Assembly: GCA_944378105.1 (NCBI GenBank)
Contig: CALWGC010000020.1
Coordinates: 123,184-187,183, forward strand
Direction of reading: 5' to 3'
Source: an uncultured Clostridia bacterium
GTDB taxonomy: Bacteria > Bacillota > Clostridia > Lachnospirales > Anaerotignaceae
DNA: 64,000 nt
Within the stretch, counting starts at the first letter, position 1, and every line of letters begins with the position of its first letter. Position numbers and translations under genes: made by a program. Of this stretch, positions 8,642 through 17,227 are shown piece after piece. The notes beneath the pieces are model-generated. The model saw only the letters and a program-made list of their open reading frames with translations, was not told the DNA's origin and ran no database searches.

Positions 8642-9901
8642 TTATAGGCTCACCCGGCGGATGTTGCCGCCCAGGGCCGTAATCTTTGTTTCAATTTCTT
8701 CGTACCCACGGTCAATGTATTTCACTTCGCCAATGGTGGTTTCCCCCTTGGCACAAAGCCCGGCCAGCACCATGGCGGCCCCGGCCCGCAAGTCCGTGGC
8801 ATCCACACTGGTGCCGTTTAGCGTCGTCACGCCGGTGGTGATAGCCACCCGGCCTTCCACATTGATCTGGGCCCCCATGAGTTTCAGCATCTGGGTATAC
8901 TGATACCGGTTTTCCCATACGTTTTCTGTCACCTTGCCAATGCCTTCGGCCACCGTCAAAAGGGTGGTCATCTGGGGCTGCAAGTCTGTGGGAAAGCCGG
9001 GATAGGCCATGGTCTGCACGGCAACGGCGTGCAGCTTTTTCTCCACGGCATTGACCCGAATGGCATCGTCAAACTCCGTAATCTCCGCCCCCATTTCTGC
9101 CAATTTGGCCGAAAGGGAGTCCATATGGGTGGGGATGATATTTTTCACTAAAATATCTCCGCCGGTGATGGCGGCGGCGATCATATAAGTACCTGCTTCA
9201 ATTTGGTCGGGAATGATGGTATATTGGGCGCCGTGAAGTTTTTCTACGCCGGTGATGCGGATGACATCGGTGCCGGCGCCTTTGATTTTGGCCCCCATGA
9301 TGTTTAAGAAGTTGGCCAAATCCACAATATGGGGTTCTTTGGCCGCGTTTTCAATGACGGTGCGGCCTTCGGCAAGCACAGCCGCCAACATGATATTGAT
9401 GGTGGCCCCCACGGAAACGGTATCCATATAGATGGAAGCGCCGGTCAATTTTTTTGCTTCCATTTTGATGACGTTTCTCTCCACCGTCACTTCGGCCCCC
9501 ATGGCGCGGAAGCCTTTCAAATGCAAATCAATGGGGCGGGTGCCAAAGTCGCATCCTCCGGGCATGGCCACTTCCGCCTTTTTATAGCGGCCCAAAAGCG
9601 CCCCCAACAGATAATAGCTGGCGCGCATTTTGCGCACTTCCTCAAAGGTGGCAGAAACATTTTCCACGCCGCGGCTATCAATTTTTAATGTGTGTTTATC
9701 TAAAAACTCCGTTTTCGCACCCATTTTGGAGATGGTGGCGTTGAGACTTACCACATCTTCAATACAGGGCAGGTTTTCAATCAAACAAATATCGTCTGCC
9801 ATAATGGCGGCCGGAATAATGGCAACGGCAGCATTTTTTGCACCGCTGATGGAAACTTCACCCTTCAGACAGCAAGGGCCGTTGATGATAAGTTTGTCCA
9901 T
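8642..9901 (-). CDS. murA: UDP-N-acetylglucosamine 1-carboxyvinyltransferase MurA
   Basis: A 419-residue enolpyruvyl transferase that commits UDP-GlcNAc to peptidoglycan synthesis using PEP. Visible: substrate residues in SISGAKNA (Lys22, Asn23) and the catalytic, fosfomycin-target loop MPGGCDFGTRPIDLH with Cys117. I chose ATG at 9901 (MDKLIINGP), the usual family start; an in-frame TTG at 9913 is an alternative. First gene of murA-yycJ-rlmH-cupin. Confidence 0.96.
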   Translation of the reverse strand: MDKLIINGPCCLKGEVSISGAKNAAVAIIPAAIMADDICLIENLPCIEDVVSLNATISKMGAKTEFLDKHTLKIDSRGVENVSATFEEVRKMRASYYLLGALLGRYKKAEVAMPGGCDFGTRPIDLHLKGFRAMGAEVTVERNVIKMEAKKLTGASIYMDTVSVGATINIMLAAVLAEGRTVIENAAKEPHIVDLANFLNIMGAKIKGAGTDVIRITGVEKLHGAQYTIIPDQIEAGTYMIAAAITGGDILVKNIIPTHMDSLSAKLAEMGAEITEFDDAIRVNAVEKKLHAVAVQTMAYPGFPTDLQPQMTTLLTVAEGIGKVTENVWENRYQYTQMLKLMGAQINVEGRVAITTGVTTLNGTSVDATDLRAGAAMVLAGLCAKGETTIGEVKYIDRGYEEIETKITALGGNIRRVSL

Positions 9902-9989
9902 GAAACTGCTCAAACCTTTCTAGTAATCCTTCTGCAATAACCAAAGCCATGCAGTAGTCGTAACGAACCAATTTCTTCACAATAGATTG

Positions 9990-10018
9990 ATTATACCATA
10001 GTTCCCACGGGGAGGAAA
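9990..10018 (-). promoter_or_regulatory. Extended -10 promoter for murA
   Basis: TGGTATAAT on the minus strand (TATAAT at 9990-9995) with a poor -35 about 17 bp upstream (10013-10018). Sits between the yycI terminator and murA. Confidence 0.55.
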
Positions 10019-10031
10019 GACTTTTTCGACG

Positions 10032-10080
10032 GAAAAAAACAGCTTTTTTCACAGGAAAATTCTGCAAAAAACAGCTGTTT
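10032..10080 (-). terminator. Terminator after yycI
   Basis: AAACAGCT at 10037-10044 pairs with AGCTGTTT at 10073-10080, and an A-run gives the U tract on the minus transcript. The loop is long (28 bases), so moderately supported. Confidence 0.55.
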
Positions 10081-10085
10081 TTTGG

Positions 10086-10946
10086 TCATGGCATCATTTC
10101 GTTGGTATAGGCGTTGATGAAATACGTTTTTCCGCCGGTGGCGGTGATGATACGATAGCAAGGGATAAACCGTAAGCTTGCACCGTCTTCCACCCGGCCG
10201 TCTTCTTGCAGCCGGTAACCCAACTCGATTTTTTCAATATACACATTTTCTTCCACGCCTTCTTCTTTCATTTTCTGTAAAAAGGTCAACAGCGCTTCAT
10301 CACAACTGCAAATGGGCAGGGATTCATCCACATAGTTTTCCACCTGATAATAGCTGGCCGTGGCCAAAATCACCCCTTGGGGCGAGACGGTGATGGTTTT
10401 GGCGTTGCTGAAAATTTTGTAATCTTTAAACCGTTGGTTATATTCAATCACAAAATTATCCCCCACCTGCTCCACCTTTTCTGCCTCCAAATTGGGCTGG
10501 TTGTAGATATTGATTTTCTCTAAAAAGGCATCGGCTGCTTCCAGGGCCGTCTCCCGGTTATAGTTTTCCATGGGCCCATCGCCATTGGGGTTGAGGTATT
10601 GCACCGTGTTTCCTTCCACAATCAAGCTTTTGGTATCACTGGCCAAGACCGTTTTATCAAATTCCAGCGTAATTTTCACCTGTTCTTCCGGGGAGAAAAA
10701 AATGCTGCTTAAAACAGACGTATCCAGCGAAACCGTCGAAGCGCCAATGCTGCGCATGGGCGGTGTATCGTAAATCAAGTCAGTGTAAATGCCAATATGG
10801 TTATCGCTTAAAAGCTGAAAAATGGCCGCCTCTTCTTCCGCCGTCATATGGTACTGACTGCCCTGGAAGTGATTGGCTGCAAACAGGCCACCATTGAGGG
10901 CCAGGAGCAGCATGATAAAAAATCGTTTGATCTTTTCCCAATCCAA
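10086..10946 (-). CDS. yycI: WalK regulatory protein YycI/WalI
   Basis: A 286-residue protein with one N-terminal membrane anchor (MDWEKIKRFFIMLLLALNGG) and a large extracellular domain. The MDWxxIK start and position after yycH identify YycI, which with YycH controls the WalK sensor in the membrane. The start codon is TTG; GGTGATG lies just upstream and overlaps the yycH stop. Translationally coupled to yycH (stop at 10953). Confidence 0.85.
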   Translation of the reverse strand: MDWEKIKRFFIMLLLALNGGLFAANHFQGSQYHMTAEEEAAIFQLLSDNHIGIYTDLIYDTPPMRSIGASTVSLDTSVLSSIFFSPEEQVKITLEFDKTVLASDTKSLIVEGNTVQYLNPNGDGPMENYNRETALEAADAFLEKINIYNQPNLEAEKVEQVGDNFVIEYNQRFKDYKIFSNAKTITVSPQGVILATASYYQVENYVDESLPICSCDEALLTFLQKMKEEGVEENVYIEKIELGYRLQEDGRVEDGASLRFIPCYRIITATGGKTYFINAYTNEMMP

Positions 10947-10952
10947 AACCCA

Positions 10953-12365
10953 TCACCTGCTCTCTGTCGTCGTTTCCTGCTCTGTGCTGCGTTTGGTGTC
11001 CACCTGGTGCTTGGTGCCATCGGCCACCACAAACCAGCAAAGCCCCAAATCGCCGCTGCCATCTTCCACATAGCCCAAATAAATATCGTCCATGGCCGTA
11101 ATGGTCTCTTGGGCGGCCGAAATGGTTTCGTTCATGGCATAGACAAAATCCACTTCCACCCAATCTTCCTCATCGGCTTCATATTGCACCACATAGCGGC
11201 GATAACGGGTCACCTTGTTTTGCTCCACCATCACTTCAACGGCATGGCTGATATTTTTTTCTGTACAAAGGCTCTCGCTCAGTTCAATGGGCATTTCTTT
11301 CCAATAGTAATCAAAACAGAACAAAAGCCCGTCGCTTTTCAGCTGTACATCGCTCAAATAAATCGCTTCCGGCAGCGTTGCATCCCGTTCCATAAACTGT
11401 TTGCAAACATAATAGGCCGTGCTGAGGGTTTGACCGTCGGCATTGCTTTCCCCATACCCATAATATTCCAGCATGCCGTCGGTGCCATAGCGCACAATGG
11501 CCTCTTCTCCTGTAAAGACGTACATGCCGTTTTCGTCTATGGTTGCCACCGGCGTATCATAGGTGGCAAAAAAACCGGCTGCGGCCGTGGCCGCCTCTTC
11601 GGCCATCTCTTCTGCCTCCGCGGCCTTTTTCACCTGCTGCAAGCGCTGATACGGATAGGTGCTTTGGCTCCATTGGGGTACAAAGACATTGTTTTGGAAA
11701 ATGTTGAGCCCGCTTTGGGCCGAAGAAACAAACCGCAAATCCTCCAAATGGGCCTGGCGGTAGGTATCGATGGCATTCCAAAGCTGCTGCGCCAACTCTG
11801 TCTGCGTGTTTTCTGTCATCACAGCCTGCTTGGCCGTACCATCCACCAAATAAAGCTGGCTTTTTTGCATAGGCCCGCCGCTGGGCACGGCCACCAGATA
11901 GTTGATGTATTCCATTTCCGGCCAGTTGCCCGCCTGCTCTGTAATGGCTTCCAAATATTGGGGCAACGAAACGTCAAAGGAAAATTCATACACCACGCAT
12001 TTTTGGCTGAGCAAAGCGTCTATACCCACCCCTTCCAACGTGCTCCAGTCGGCTTCTTCCACCATCTCTGTCACAAAGGCGTCCACCCTCTGCTGGATTT
12101 GGCTGCCTTGGATTTTGCCATAGGTCAAATGAAAGGCGTTGGAGCCATACCCCACCACGATGGTCTCGGGGTCAATCACTGCCTTTTCCTGACTGGAACG
12201 GCCGGCGCTGCTTGCGCTATGGTCGAACAAAGAATAAAAAAAGTTATGGCCGGAGTCGTTTCCCAGCCATAACTGTCCCGTTTGCATCACAGCAAGCACA
12301 ATCAGAGCCAGGATCATCAGGTTTTTCCATCTGCTAAAACGCACTGTTCTCATTGTGTTCACCAT
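10953..12365 (-). CDS. yycH: WalK regulatory protein YycH/WalH
   Basis: A 470-residue protein with a short cytoplasmic N-terminus, one membrane helix (LMILALIVLAVMQTGQLWL) and a long extracellular part, the YycH pattern. It acts with YycI on WalK. Ribosome site weak (ATG at 12365 or 12353). It lies 20 bases after the Ig-like protein and just before yycI, so the three form the WalR-driven transcript from 12878. Confidence 0.82.
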   Translation of the reverse strand: MVNTMRTVRFSRWKNLMILALIVLAVMQTGQLWLGNDSGHNFFYSLFDHSASSAGRSSQEKAVIDPETIVVGYGSNAFHLTYGKIQGSQIQQRVDAFVTEMVEEADWSTLEGVGIDALLSQKCVVYEFSFDVSLPQYLEAITEQAGNWPEMEYINYLVAVPSGGPMQKSQLYLVDGTAKQAVMTENTQTELAQQLWNAIDTYRQAHLEDLRFVSSAQSGLNIFQNNVFVPQWSQSTYPYQRLQQVKKAAEAEEMAEEAATAAAGFFATYDTPVATIDENGMYVFTGEEAIVRYGTDGMLEYYGYGESNADGQTLSTAYYVCKQFMERDATLPEAIYLSDVQLKSDGLLFCFDYYWKEMPIELSESLCTEKNISHAVEVMVEQNKVTRYRRYVVQYEADEEDWVEVDFVYAMNETISAAQETITAMDDIYLGYVEDGSGDLGLCWFVVADGTKHQVDTKRSTEQETTTESR

Positions 12366-12385
12366 TTCTCACTTGTTTTGTTGGA

Positions 12386-12832
12386 TTAGTACCCGCCGGG
12401 AATGCAAATCATCGTTTCCAGTTCCCGTTTGATTTCTTGTTTCTTCCGGTTGACTGTCAGTGTTTCTTCCACCGATTCTTTGCCATAGGTTGCATCCAGT
12501 TCGATGACATTGTCGCCCACATACAGCGAAACAACTTGGCTAAATAACCCGGCGCTGCCCACCGTCACTTCATAACAATCCCGTTCTTTCAGCCGTCCCA
12601 AAAAGCCGGACGTGTAAACGGTGATGGTCACTTGGGTGCCTTCTGGCGCCGTGCCGGAGATGGTTTTTTCTTCATCAAAAGTGGATACTTTTTCCTCTGT
12701 AAAATCCAAATCACCGGATATGGTCAGAAACGACGCTGCGTCTTCCCCTTCGGCGGCGTATGCCGGCACCGATAGACAAAGCAGCATCAAACCAATCAAA
12801 AAACAAATGATACCCTTTCTGCTTTTTTTCAT
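12386..12832 (-). CDS. Exported bacterial Ig-like protein of the wal locus
   Basis: A 148-residue protein with a clear signal peptide (MKKSRKGIICFLIGLMLLCL, cleavage near AYA-AEG). The mature part has an Ig-like beta pattern: ISGTAPEGTQVTITV, then a VTVGSAGLFSQVVSLYVGDN strand pair and ELDATYG. No catalytic motif. I do not recognise it as a standard member of wal operons. It is the first gene behind the four-hexamer WalR-type site, followed by yycH-yycI, so it may be an extracytoplasmic part of the WalK signalling system or a wall-binding WalR target. Confidence 0.75.
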   Translation of the reverse strand: MKKSRKGIICFLIGLMLLCLSVPAYAAEGEDAASFLTISGDLDFTEEKVSTFDEEKTISGTAPEGTQVTITVYTSGFLGRLKERDCYEVTVGSAGLFSQVVSLYVGDNVIELDATYGKESVEETLTVNRKKQEIKRELETMICIPGGY

Positions 12833-12877
12833 TTACGCAGGCCTCCTTTCCATCCAGATTTCCTATTCTATGGAAAG

Positions 12878-12883
12878 ATTATA
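12878..12883 (-). promoter_or_regulatory. -10 box of the WalR-controlled promoter
   Basis: TATAAT on the minus strand, 10 bases downstream of the nearest WalR-type hexamer. No good -35; the expected -35 position (about 12900-12906) is occupied by the hexamers, typical of an activator-dependent promoter. Confidence 0.6.
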
Positions 12884-12893
12884 CTGTATAATT

Positions 12894-12932
12894 GTTACAA
12901 TTTGGTTACATTGCCCTTACACTTACATTACA
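12894..12932 (-). promoter_or_regulatory. Array of four WalR-type hexamers
   Basis: On the minus strand TGTAAT (12927-12932), TGTAAG (12916-12921), TGTAAC (12905-12910) and TGTAAC (12894-12899) lie at exact 11-bp intervals, each pair matching the known WalR/YycF consensus TGTWAH-N5-TGTWAH. The first hexamer overlaps the walK stop codon. Confidence 0.82.
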
Positions 12933-14694
12933 CTTTTTCCCTTTTTTTGCGCACCGGGAAAGAGAGGATCATGGTGGTGCCTTGGCCCAGCTGGCTTTCG
13001 GCCTGGATGCTGCCGCCGTGCAGTTCCATAATTTCTTTGGCAATGGCAAGCCCAAGCCCCGTGCCGCCCATGGCCCGGCTTCTGGCTTTATCCACCCGGT
13101 AAAACCGCTCAAAAATACGGCCAATGTCTTCTTTGGCAATGCCCATGCCTGTGTCTTTGACATAAATTTTGTCAAACCCTTCGGCTTCTTCCAGCCAAAC
13201 GGTGATGGAGGCCCCTTCGCCGCTATACTTAATGGCATTGGTTAAGACATTATTCATCACCTGGGTGATGCGGTCCTTATCGGCCCGAATCACCAATGGT
13301 TTTGGATAAGGAGTAAAGGAGAGCGTCTGCTTTTTATTTTCTGCATGAATCCGGCTTTGACGGATATTTTCTTCCACAAAACCGTTCAGCTCAATTTCCG
13401 ATACATTCAATTCAATTTGCTTGTTGTCAAAACGAGAAAGCTGGAGCAAATCCCGGACCAAAAAGCTCATCCGGTCGGCTTCGTTGTTGATAATTTGCAA
13501 GAAATCCGTGGCAATTTCCTTGTCTTCCATGGCGCCATCCAGCAGCGTTTCCGTATAGCTTTTGACGGTGGTTAACGGGGTACGCAATTCATGGGAAACA
13601 TTGGCCACAAATTCCTTGCGCATATCGTCCAGTTTTTTCGTTTCCGTGTTATCCTGTAACACAAGTACCATACCGTCAATGCCGCCTTCGCCGGAATAGG
13701 GCGAAAAGGCCGCCGTGATATATTTTTTGCCCACCCAAAAATTCACTTTTTTGGTCAACGGCGTTTCCATCAACTCCACATAAAGCCCAATGCCAATGCC
13801 ATATCTCTCCAAAAATTCTTTGAACGTAAAATCGGCGGCATCAGTATCCAGCATTTTCAAACTGGCGCTATTATAGTGCATCACTTTGCCATCCAGGTCA
13901 AAGGAAATGACGCCGTCGGTCATGTTGTGGAGGATGATCTCAAACTTACTTTTTTCTTTCGTAATATCGCTTACGGTGCGGCTCAGTTCCCTTGCCATAT
14001 AGTTAAAGCTATCGGATAACTGCCCAATTTCGTCGTGGGAATACACCCGCACGCTTTGGTTCAGTTTCCCCTGGGCCAGTTCCTTGGCCTTTCCCGTCAG
14101 GGCCACAATGGGACTGGTCAGGGTTTTGGCAAAAATATAGCCCATGATGGCAGAAATGATCAGTGCAATGCCCACGCTGACAAAGATGGTGCTTCTCGTC
14201 TGACCAATGCTGTCAAAAATACTGGTGGCATCCATCTGGGCATAGACCACATAGGTGGTTTCGTCGTTGAGGATCACGGGATAGGCATAGCCCAAAAAAA
14301 CGCTGCCGCTGCTATCGACAATTTTGTTTTTGGAAAAGGTGGGTGTCCCGCTCATGGCCCCGATGATGACAGAGTTTTTATACTGGGGGTAGGGCGGTTT
14401 GCTGGTGGTGGTTGTGGCCAACGTAACCCCGGTGCGGTCCAGGATGCTGCCTTGGATTTGGCTTGTGGTGCTGCCGCTTTTGGCAAACTGAATCAGCCCC
14501 GACTGGAAACTGTCCTCTTCGTATAACAGCACCACCTGCTCGCTCACCTTTTGGGCGTACACTTCCAGCTGATTGCGGGCCTTGTCCATTTCAATGGTTT
14601 GCAGCCGCAGCAAAATAAAACTGCCGCTGACAATCATGACAATAAACACCAGCCCCAGATACATCATAATGAGTTTCCATTTGATGGTTTTCAT
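12928..14694 (-). CDS. walK: Sensor histidine kinase WalK
   Basis: A 588-residue membrane kinase. Helices at about 8-30 and 168-190 enclose an extracellular sensor domain; HAMP about 190-240; PAS about 250-350 (no extra His-metal site examined); phospho-acceptor His368 in SHELRTPLTTVKSY; HATPase with N, G1 (DTGMGIA) and G2 (GTGLGLAIAKE) boxes to the end. It phosphorylates WalR to control peptidoglycan hydrolases. It starts 12 bases after walR. Confidence 0.96.
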   Translation of the reverse strand: MKTIKWKLIMMYLGLVFIVMIVSGSFILLRLQTIEMDKARNQLEVYAQKVSEQVVLLYEEDSFQSGLIQFAKSGSTTSQIQGSILDRTGVTLATTTTSKPPYPQYKNSVIIGAMSGTPTFSKNKIVDSSGSVFLGYAYPVILNDETTYVVYAQMDATSIFDSIGQTRSTIFVSVGIALIISAIMGYIFAKTLTSPIVALTGKAKELAQGKLNQSVRVYSHDEIGQLSDSFNYMARELSRTVSDITKEKSKFEIILHNMTDGVISFDLDGKVMHYNSASLKMLDTDAADFTFKEFLERYGIGIGLYVELMETPLTKKVNFWVGKKYITAAFSPYSGEGGIDGMVLVLQDNTETKKLDDMRKEFVANVSHELRTPLTTVKSYTETLLDGAMEDKEIATDFLQIINNEADRMSFLVRDLLQLSRFDNKQIELNVSEIELNGFVEENIRQSRIHAENKKQTLSFTPYPKPLVIRADKDRITQVMNNVLTNAIKYSGEGASITVWLEEAEGFDKIYVKDTGMGIAKEDIGRIFERFYRVDKARSRAMGGTGLGLAIAKEIMELHGGSIQAESQLGQGTTMILSFPVRKKREKV

Positions 14695-14706
14695 TTCCCT
14701 TCACCC

Positions 14707-15402
14707 TCAGCCGCCAAAATAGTACCCAACACCGCGTTTTGTCAAAATATATTGGGGCTTTCCAGGATCCGTTTCAATTTTTTCCCGCAGCCGGCGCACC
14801 GTCACATCCACCGTGCGCACATCGCCGAAATACTCATATCCCCATACTTTTTCCAACAACACTTCCCGGCTAAACACCTGGGTTTTCTGGGAGCAGAGAA
14901 ATTTCAGCAATTCAAATTCCCGCAGCGTCAACTCGATGTTTTTTCCATTTTTTTTCACTTCGTATAAATCTAAATCCACTTCCAGCCCGTCGCCAAACAC
15001 CAGCACATTGCCTTTTTTTACCGTCTCCTCTGCCACCGGCGCTTTGCGGCGCAAATTGGCTTTCACCCGGGCCATCAACTCCCGCACCCCAAAGGGCTTG
15101 GTCACATAATCGTCGGCTCCCAGTTCCAGCCCCAGCACCTTGTCCACCTCTTCGGCCCGGGCCGTCAGCATGATGATGGGCGTATCCAGTTTTTCCCGGA
15201 TTTTTTTGCAAGCTTCATATCCGTCCATCACCGGCATCATAATGTCCAACAAAATCAGGTCCGGCTGTTCCAAAAAGGCTTTTTCCATTCCTTCTTTCCC
15301 GTCGGAAGCCGTCACCACGTCATACCCTTCTTTTTTCAAATTAAACTTGATGATTTCAACGATGTTTCTCTCATCGTCCACCACTAATATTTTTCTATTC
15401 AT
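14707..15402 (-). CDS. walR: Response regulator WalR
   Basis: A 231-residue OmpR/PhoB-type regulator: receiver with phospho-acceptor Asp53 (LLDIMMPVMDG), then a winged helix ending VDVTVRRLREKIE and TKRGVGYYF. It is the master regulator of cell-wall turnover in Firmicutes. ATG at 15402 has AGAGGA upstream. It follows the LysM-G5 gene by 13 bases. Two WalR-type sites in this window (12894-12932, 18216-18232) are probable targets. Confidence 0.96.
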   Translation of the reverse strand: MNRKILVVDDERNIVEIIKFNLKKEGYDVVTASDGKEGMEKAFLEQPDLILLDIMMPVMDGYEACKKIREKLDTPIIMLTARAEEVDKVLGLELGADDYVTKPFGVRELMARVKANLRRKAPVAEETVKKGNVLVFGDGLEVDLDLYEVKKNGKNIELTLREFELLKFLCSQKTQVFSREVLLEKVWGYEYFGDVRTVDVTVRRLREKIETDPGKPQYILTKRGVGYYFGG

Positions 15403-15415
15403 CCATCTCGTCCTC

Positions 15416-16537
15416 TCAGTTGGTGCCAACCACAATAATTTCGGTCACCGGCTCTACGGTGGTTTTTTCGGAAATCACTTTTTGCTCTGTTTCAAAGCCA
15501 TTGACACGGATGATTTGGCTGGTCACTTCTTTTTGTCCATCTTTGCCCTGCTGTACCACTTTGCGATAGCCGGAAGGCTTGGAGGCGTCTTCCCGATACT
15601 CCACTTCCTTTTCCTGTACTTCTGTATAAACCACGTTTTCTGCCGTTTTCACCGATAAATAGGGCACCGTCACGTTCAAATTCAGTTTATCGCCAATGTT
15701 TAACGTAGTGGCAAGGGTGATGGTCGGGTTTGCCTCCAAAATTTCTTCGACGGTCACTTTGTTTTTATCGGCAATTTTCGAAAGTGTGTCACCGCTTATC
15801 ACCGTATAAGTCTGTGTGGCCGGCGTGCCGGCTGTCAATGTGGCATAGGCTTCTTCGGTAGAGACAATTTCGCTGCTATCGACAAACTGCTGCACCACTT
15901 CCACGTTTTCCACAAACCCTTTTTCTGCAATTTCCGTTCCTTCCGGCACGTATTCACTGATGATGCTATCCAAAACGCTTTGGGCCTCGGCCTGAGTGGC
16001 CAGTGCCTGTACCTGGGCGCCGTCTACGGTAATTACGGCCGCCTGCACCTGATAGGTCACCAATTCACAAACCCGGCTTAAGGCATATTCGGTGGTGACC
16101 AAGTCTTTTTTGTTGGCCCGCACCGGTTCAAAGCGAATTGTTTCGTTGACCTGTACCGCCGTACCTAGTTTTCCGGCCAACTGGGCTTCCACCGATTTGG
16201 TAAAGTCTTCTGCCGTCACCGACGACTTTTTCATCACCACCGCCGCCGTATCGCCCACATAAATTTGCTGGCCGTTTTTGCCAAAAAGCGCCGTTAGCAA
16301 TAAAAACACCACACAAACAGCCGCCACCACAAAGGCAATTTTCATCTGTTGTTTTTTCCGCTTTTGCTTGGCCGCCCGCATTTGGCGGCGTTTTTCCAGG
16401 GGCATCTGTGTTTCTTGTGGCAAAGAGGATGCTGTCTGCTGTTGTTTTCTCGTTCGCCGGGAGGAAGAAAGCGTTGCTTTTTCGTCCTTCTGTCTGCCCA
16501 GGCGATCGGAGGAATTTGTTCCTTTTCTCCTGCTCAA
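15416..16537 (-). CDS. Membrane-anchored LysM and G5 domain protein lacking a peptidase domain
   Basis: A 373-residue protein: a very basic cytoplasmic N-terminus (about 65 residues), one membrane helix (IAFVVAAVCVVFLLLTALFG), a middle region, a LysM domain (YTVISGDTLSKIADKNKVTV, about 245-290), and a G5 domain that runs to the stop. Homologues with this order usually continue into an M23 LytM peptidase; here the gene ends at the G5 domain, 13 bases before walR. So it should bind peptidoglycan but not cut it. Start is TTG, supported by AGGAGG seven bases upstream. Co-transcribed with walRK. Confidence 0.8.
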   Translation of the reverse strand: MSRRKGTNSSDRLGRQKDEKATLSSSRRTRKQQQTASSLPQETQMPLEKRRQMRAAKQKRKKQQMKIAFVVAAVCVVFLLLTALFGKNGQQIYVGDTAAVVMKKSSVTAEDFTKSVEAQLAGKLGTAVQVNETIRFEPVRANKKDLVTTEYALSRVCELVTYQVQAAVITVDGAQVQALATQAEAQSVLDSIISEYVPEGTEIAEKGFVENVEVVQQFVDSSEIVSTEEAYATLTAGTPATQTYTVISGDTLSKIADKNKVTVEEILEANPTITLATTLNIGDKLNLNVTVPYLSVKTAENVVYTEVQEKEVEYREDASKPSGYRKVVQQGKDGQKEVTSQIIRVNGFETEQKVISEKTTVEPVTEIIVVGTN

Positions 16538-16558
16538 GGTCCCACCTCCTTTTTTGCC

Positions 16559-17227
16559 TTATTTCAGGGAATCTAAAATCACCTGGGTCTGATGGGCAAT
16601 GTGGTCGGTCATGGTTTTTACCCCCAAAGCCTCATCATGGGTTTCAATGGCCCGTACAATGTTTTGATGATGGTTTACCACAGCCGTTCTCGTTTCAAAG
16701 ACTTTTAAATAGGCCATGCGATACCGATATACCTGGGCGCGCATGTTGCTGACAATCAGTTCCAGGCGGCGGTTATTGGCCGCACGGAAAATCACGTCAT
16801 GGAACATTTCGTCGGACTGTGCCACATCTTCATAATTTTTTTCTTCAAAGGCCCGCTCAAAGCGGCCGTTTAATTCTTTTAACAGCGCAATGTCCTCCTC
16901 GCTCATGCCGTCCTGGCAGGCATGGCGAATGGCCACCACTTCCAACGCCTGGCGAATCTCCAAGACGCTGCGAATATCATCGGCGCTTAAATCCAACACC
17001 TGGGCCCCTTTTCTTGGCACCAGCGCCACCAAATTCTCCTGTTCCAGCATCCGCAGTGCTTCCCGCACCGGCGTGCGGCTTACCCCCAGCTTTTCAGCCA
17101 ACTGGTTTTCCAACAGCCGTTCCCCCGGGTGCAGCTGTCCGTTTAAAATGGCATCCCGCAAGTTGTTAAAGACCACTTCCCGCAGCGGCAAATATTCGTT
17201 GACGTTGACATTAAAGCGATAATCCAT
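16559..17227 (-). CDS. GntR family transcriptional regulator, FCD (FadR) subfamily
   Basis: A 222-residue regulator: GntR winged helix at about 14-75 (LGVSRTPVREALRMLEQENLV) and an all-helical FCD ligand domain with the metal-binding Asp/His pattern (D-E-M-F-H-DVI and HHQNIVRAI). Effectors are usually small organic acids. It overlaps the end of ispE by 17 bases and precedes the LysM-G5 gene by 21, so it is part of this transcript and may control it from a TGTATACA palindrome at the ispE promoter. Ligand unknown. Confidence 0.9.
   Translation of the reverse strand: MDYRFNVNVNEYLPLREVVFNNLRDAILNGQLHPGERLLENQLAEKLGVSRTPVREALRMLEQENLVALVPRKGAQVLDLSADDIRSVLEIRQALEVVAIRHACQDGMSEEDIALLKELNGRFERAFEEKNYEDVAQSDEMFHDVIFRAANNRRLELIVSNMRAQVYRYRMAYLKVFETRTAVVNHHQNIVRAIETHDEALGVKTMTDHIAHQTQVILDSLK

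Noticed and set aside
10848..12272. 474-codon plus-strand frame over yycH-yycI
   Set aside because: Shadow of the minus-strand genes, with low-complexity His/Phe pattern and no ribosome site.
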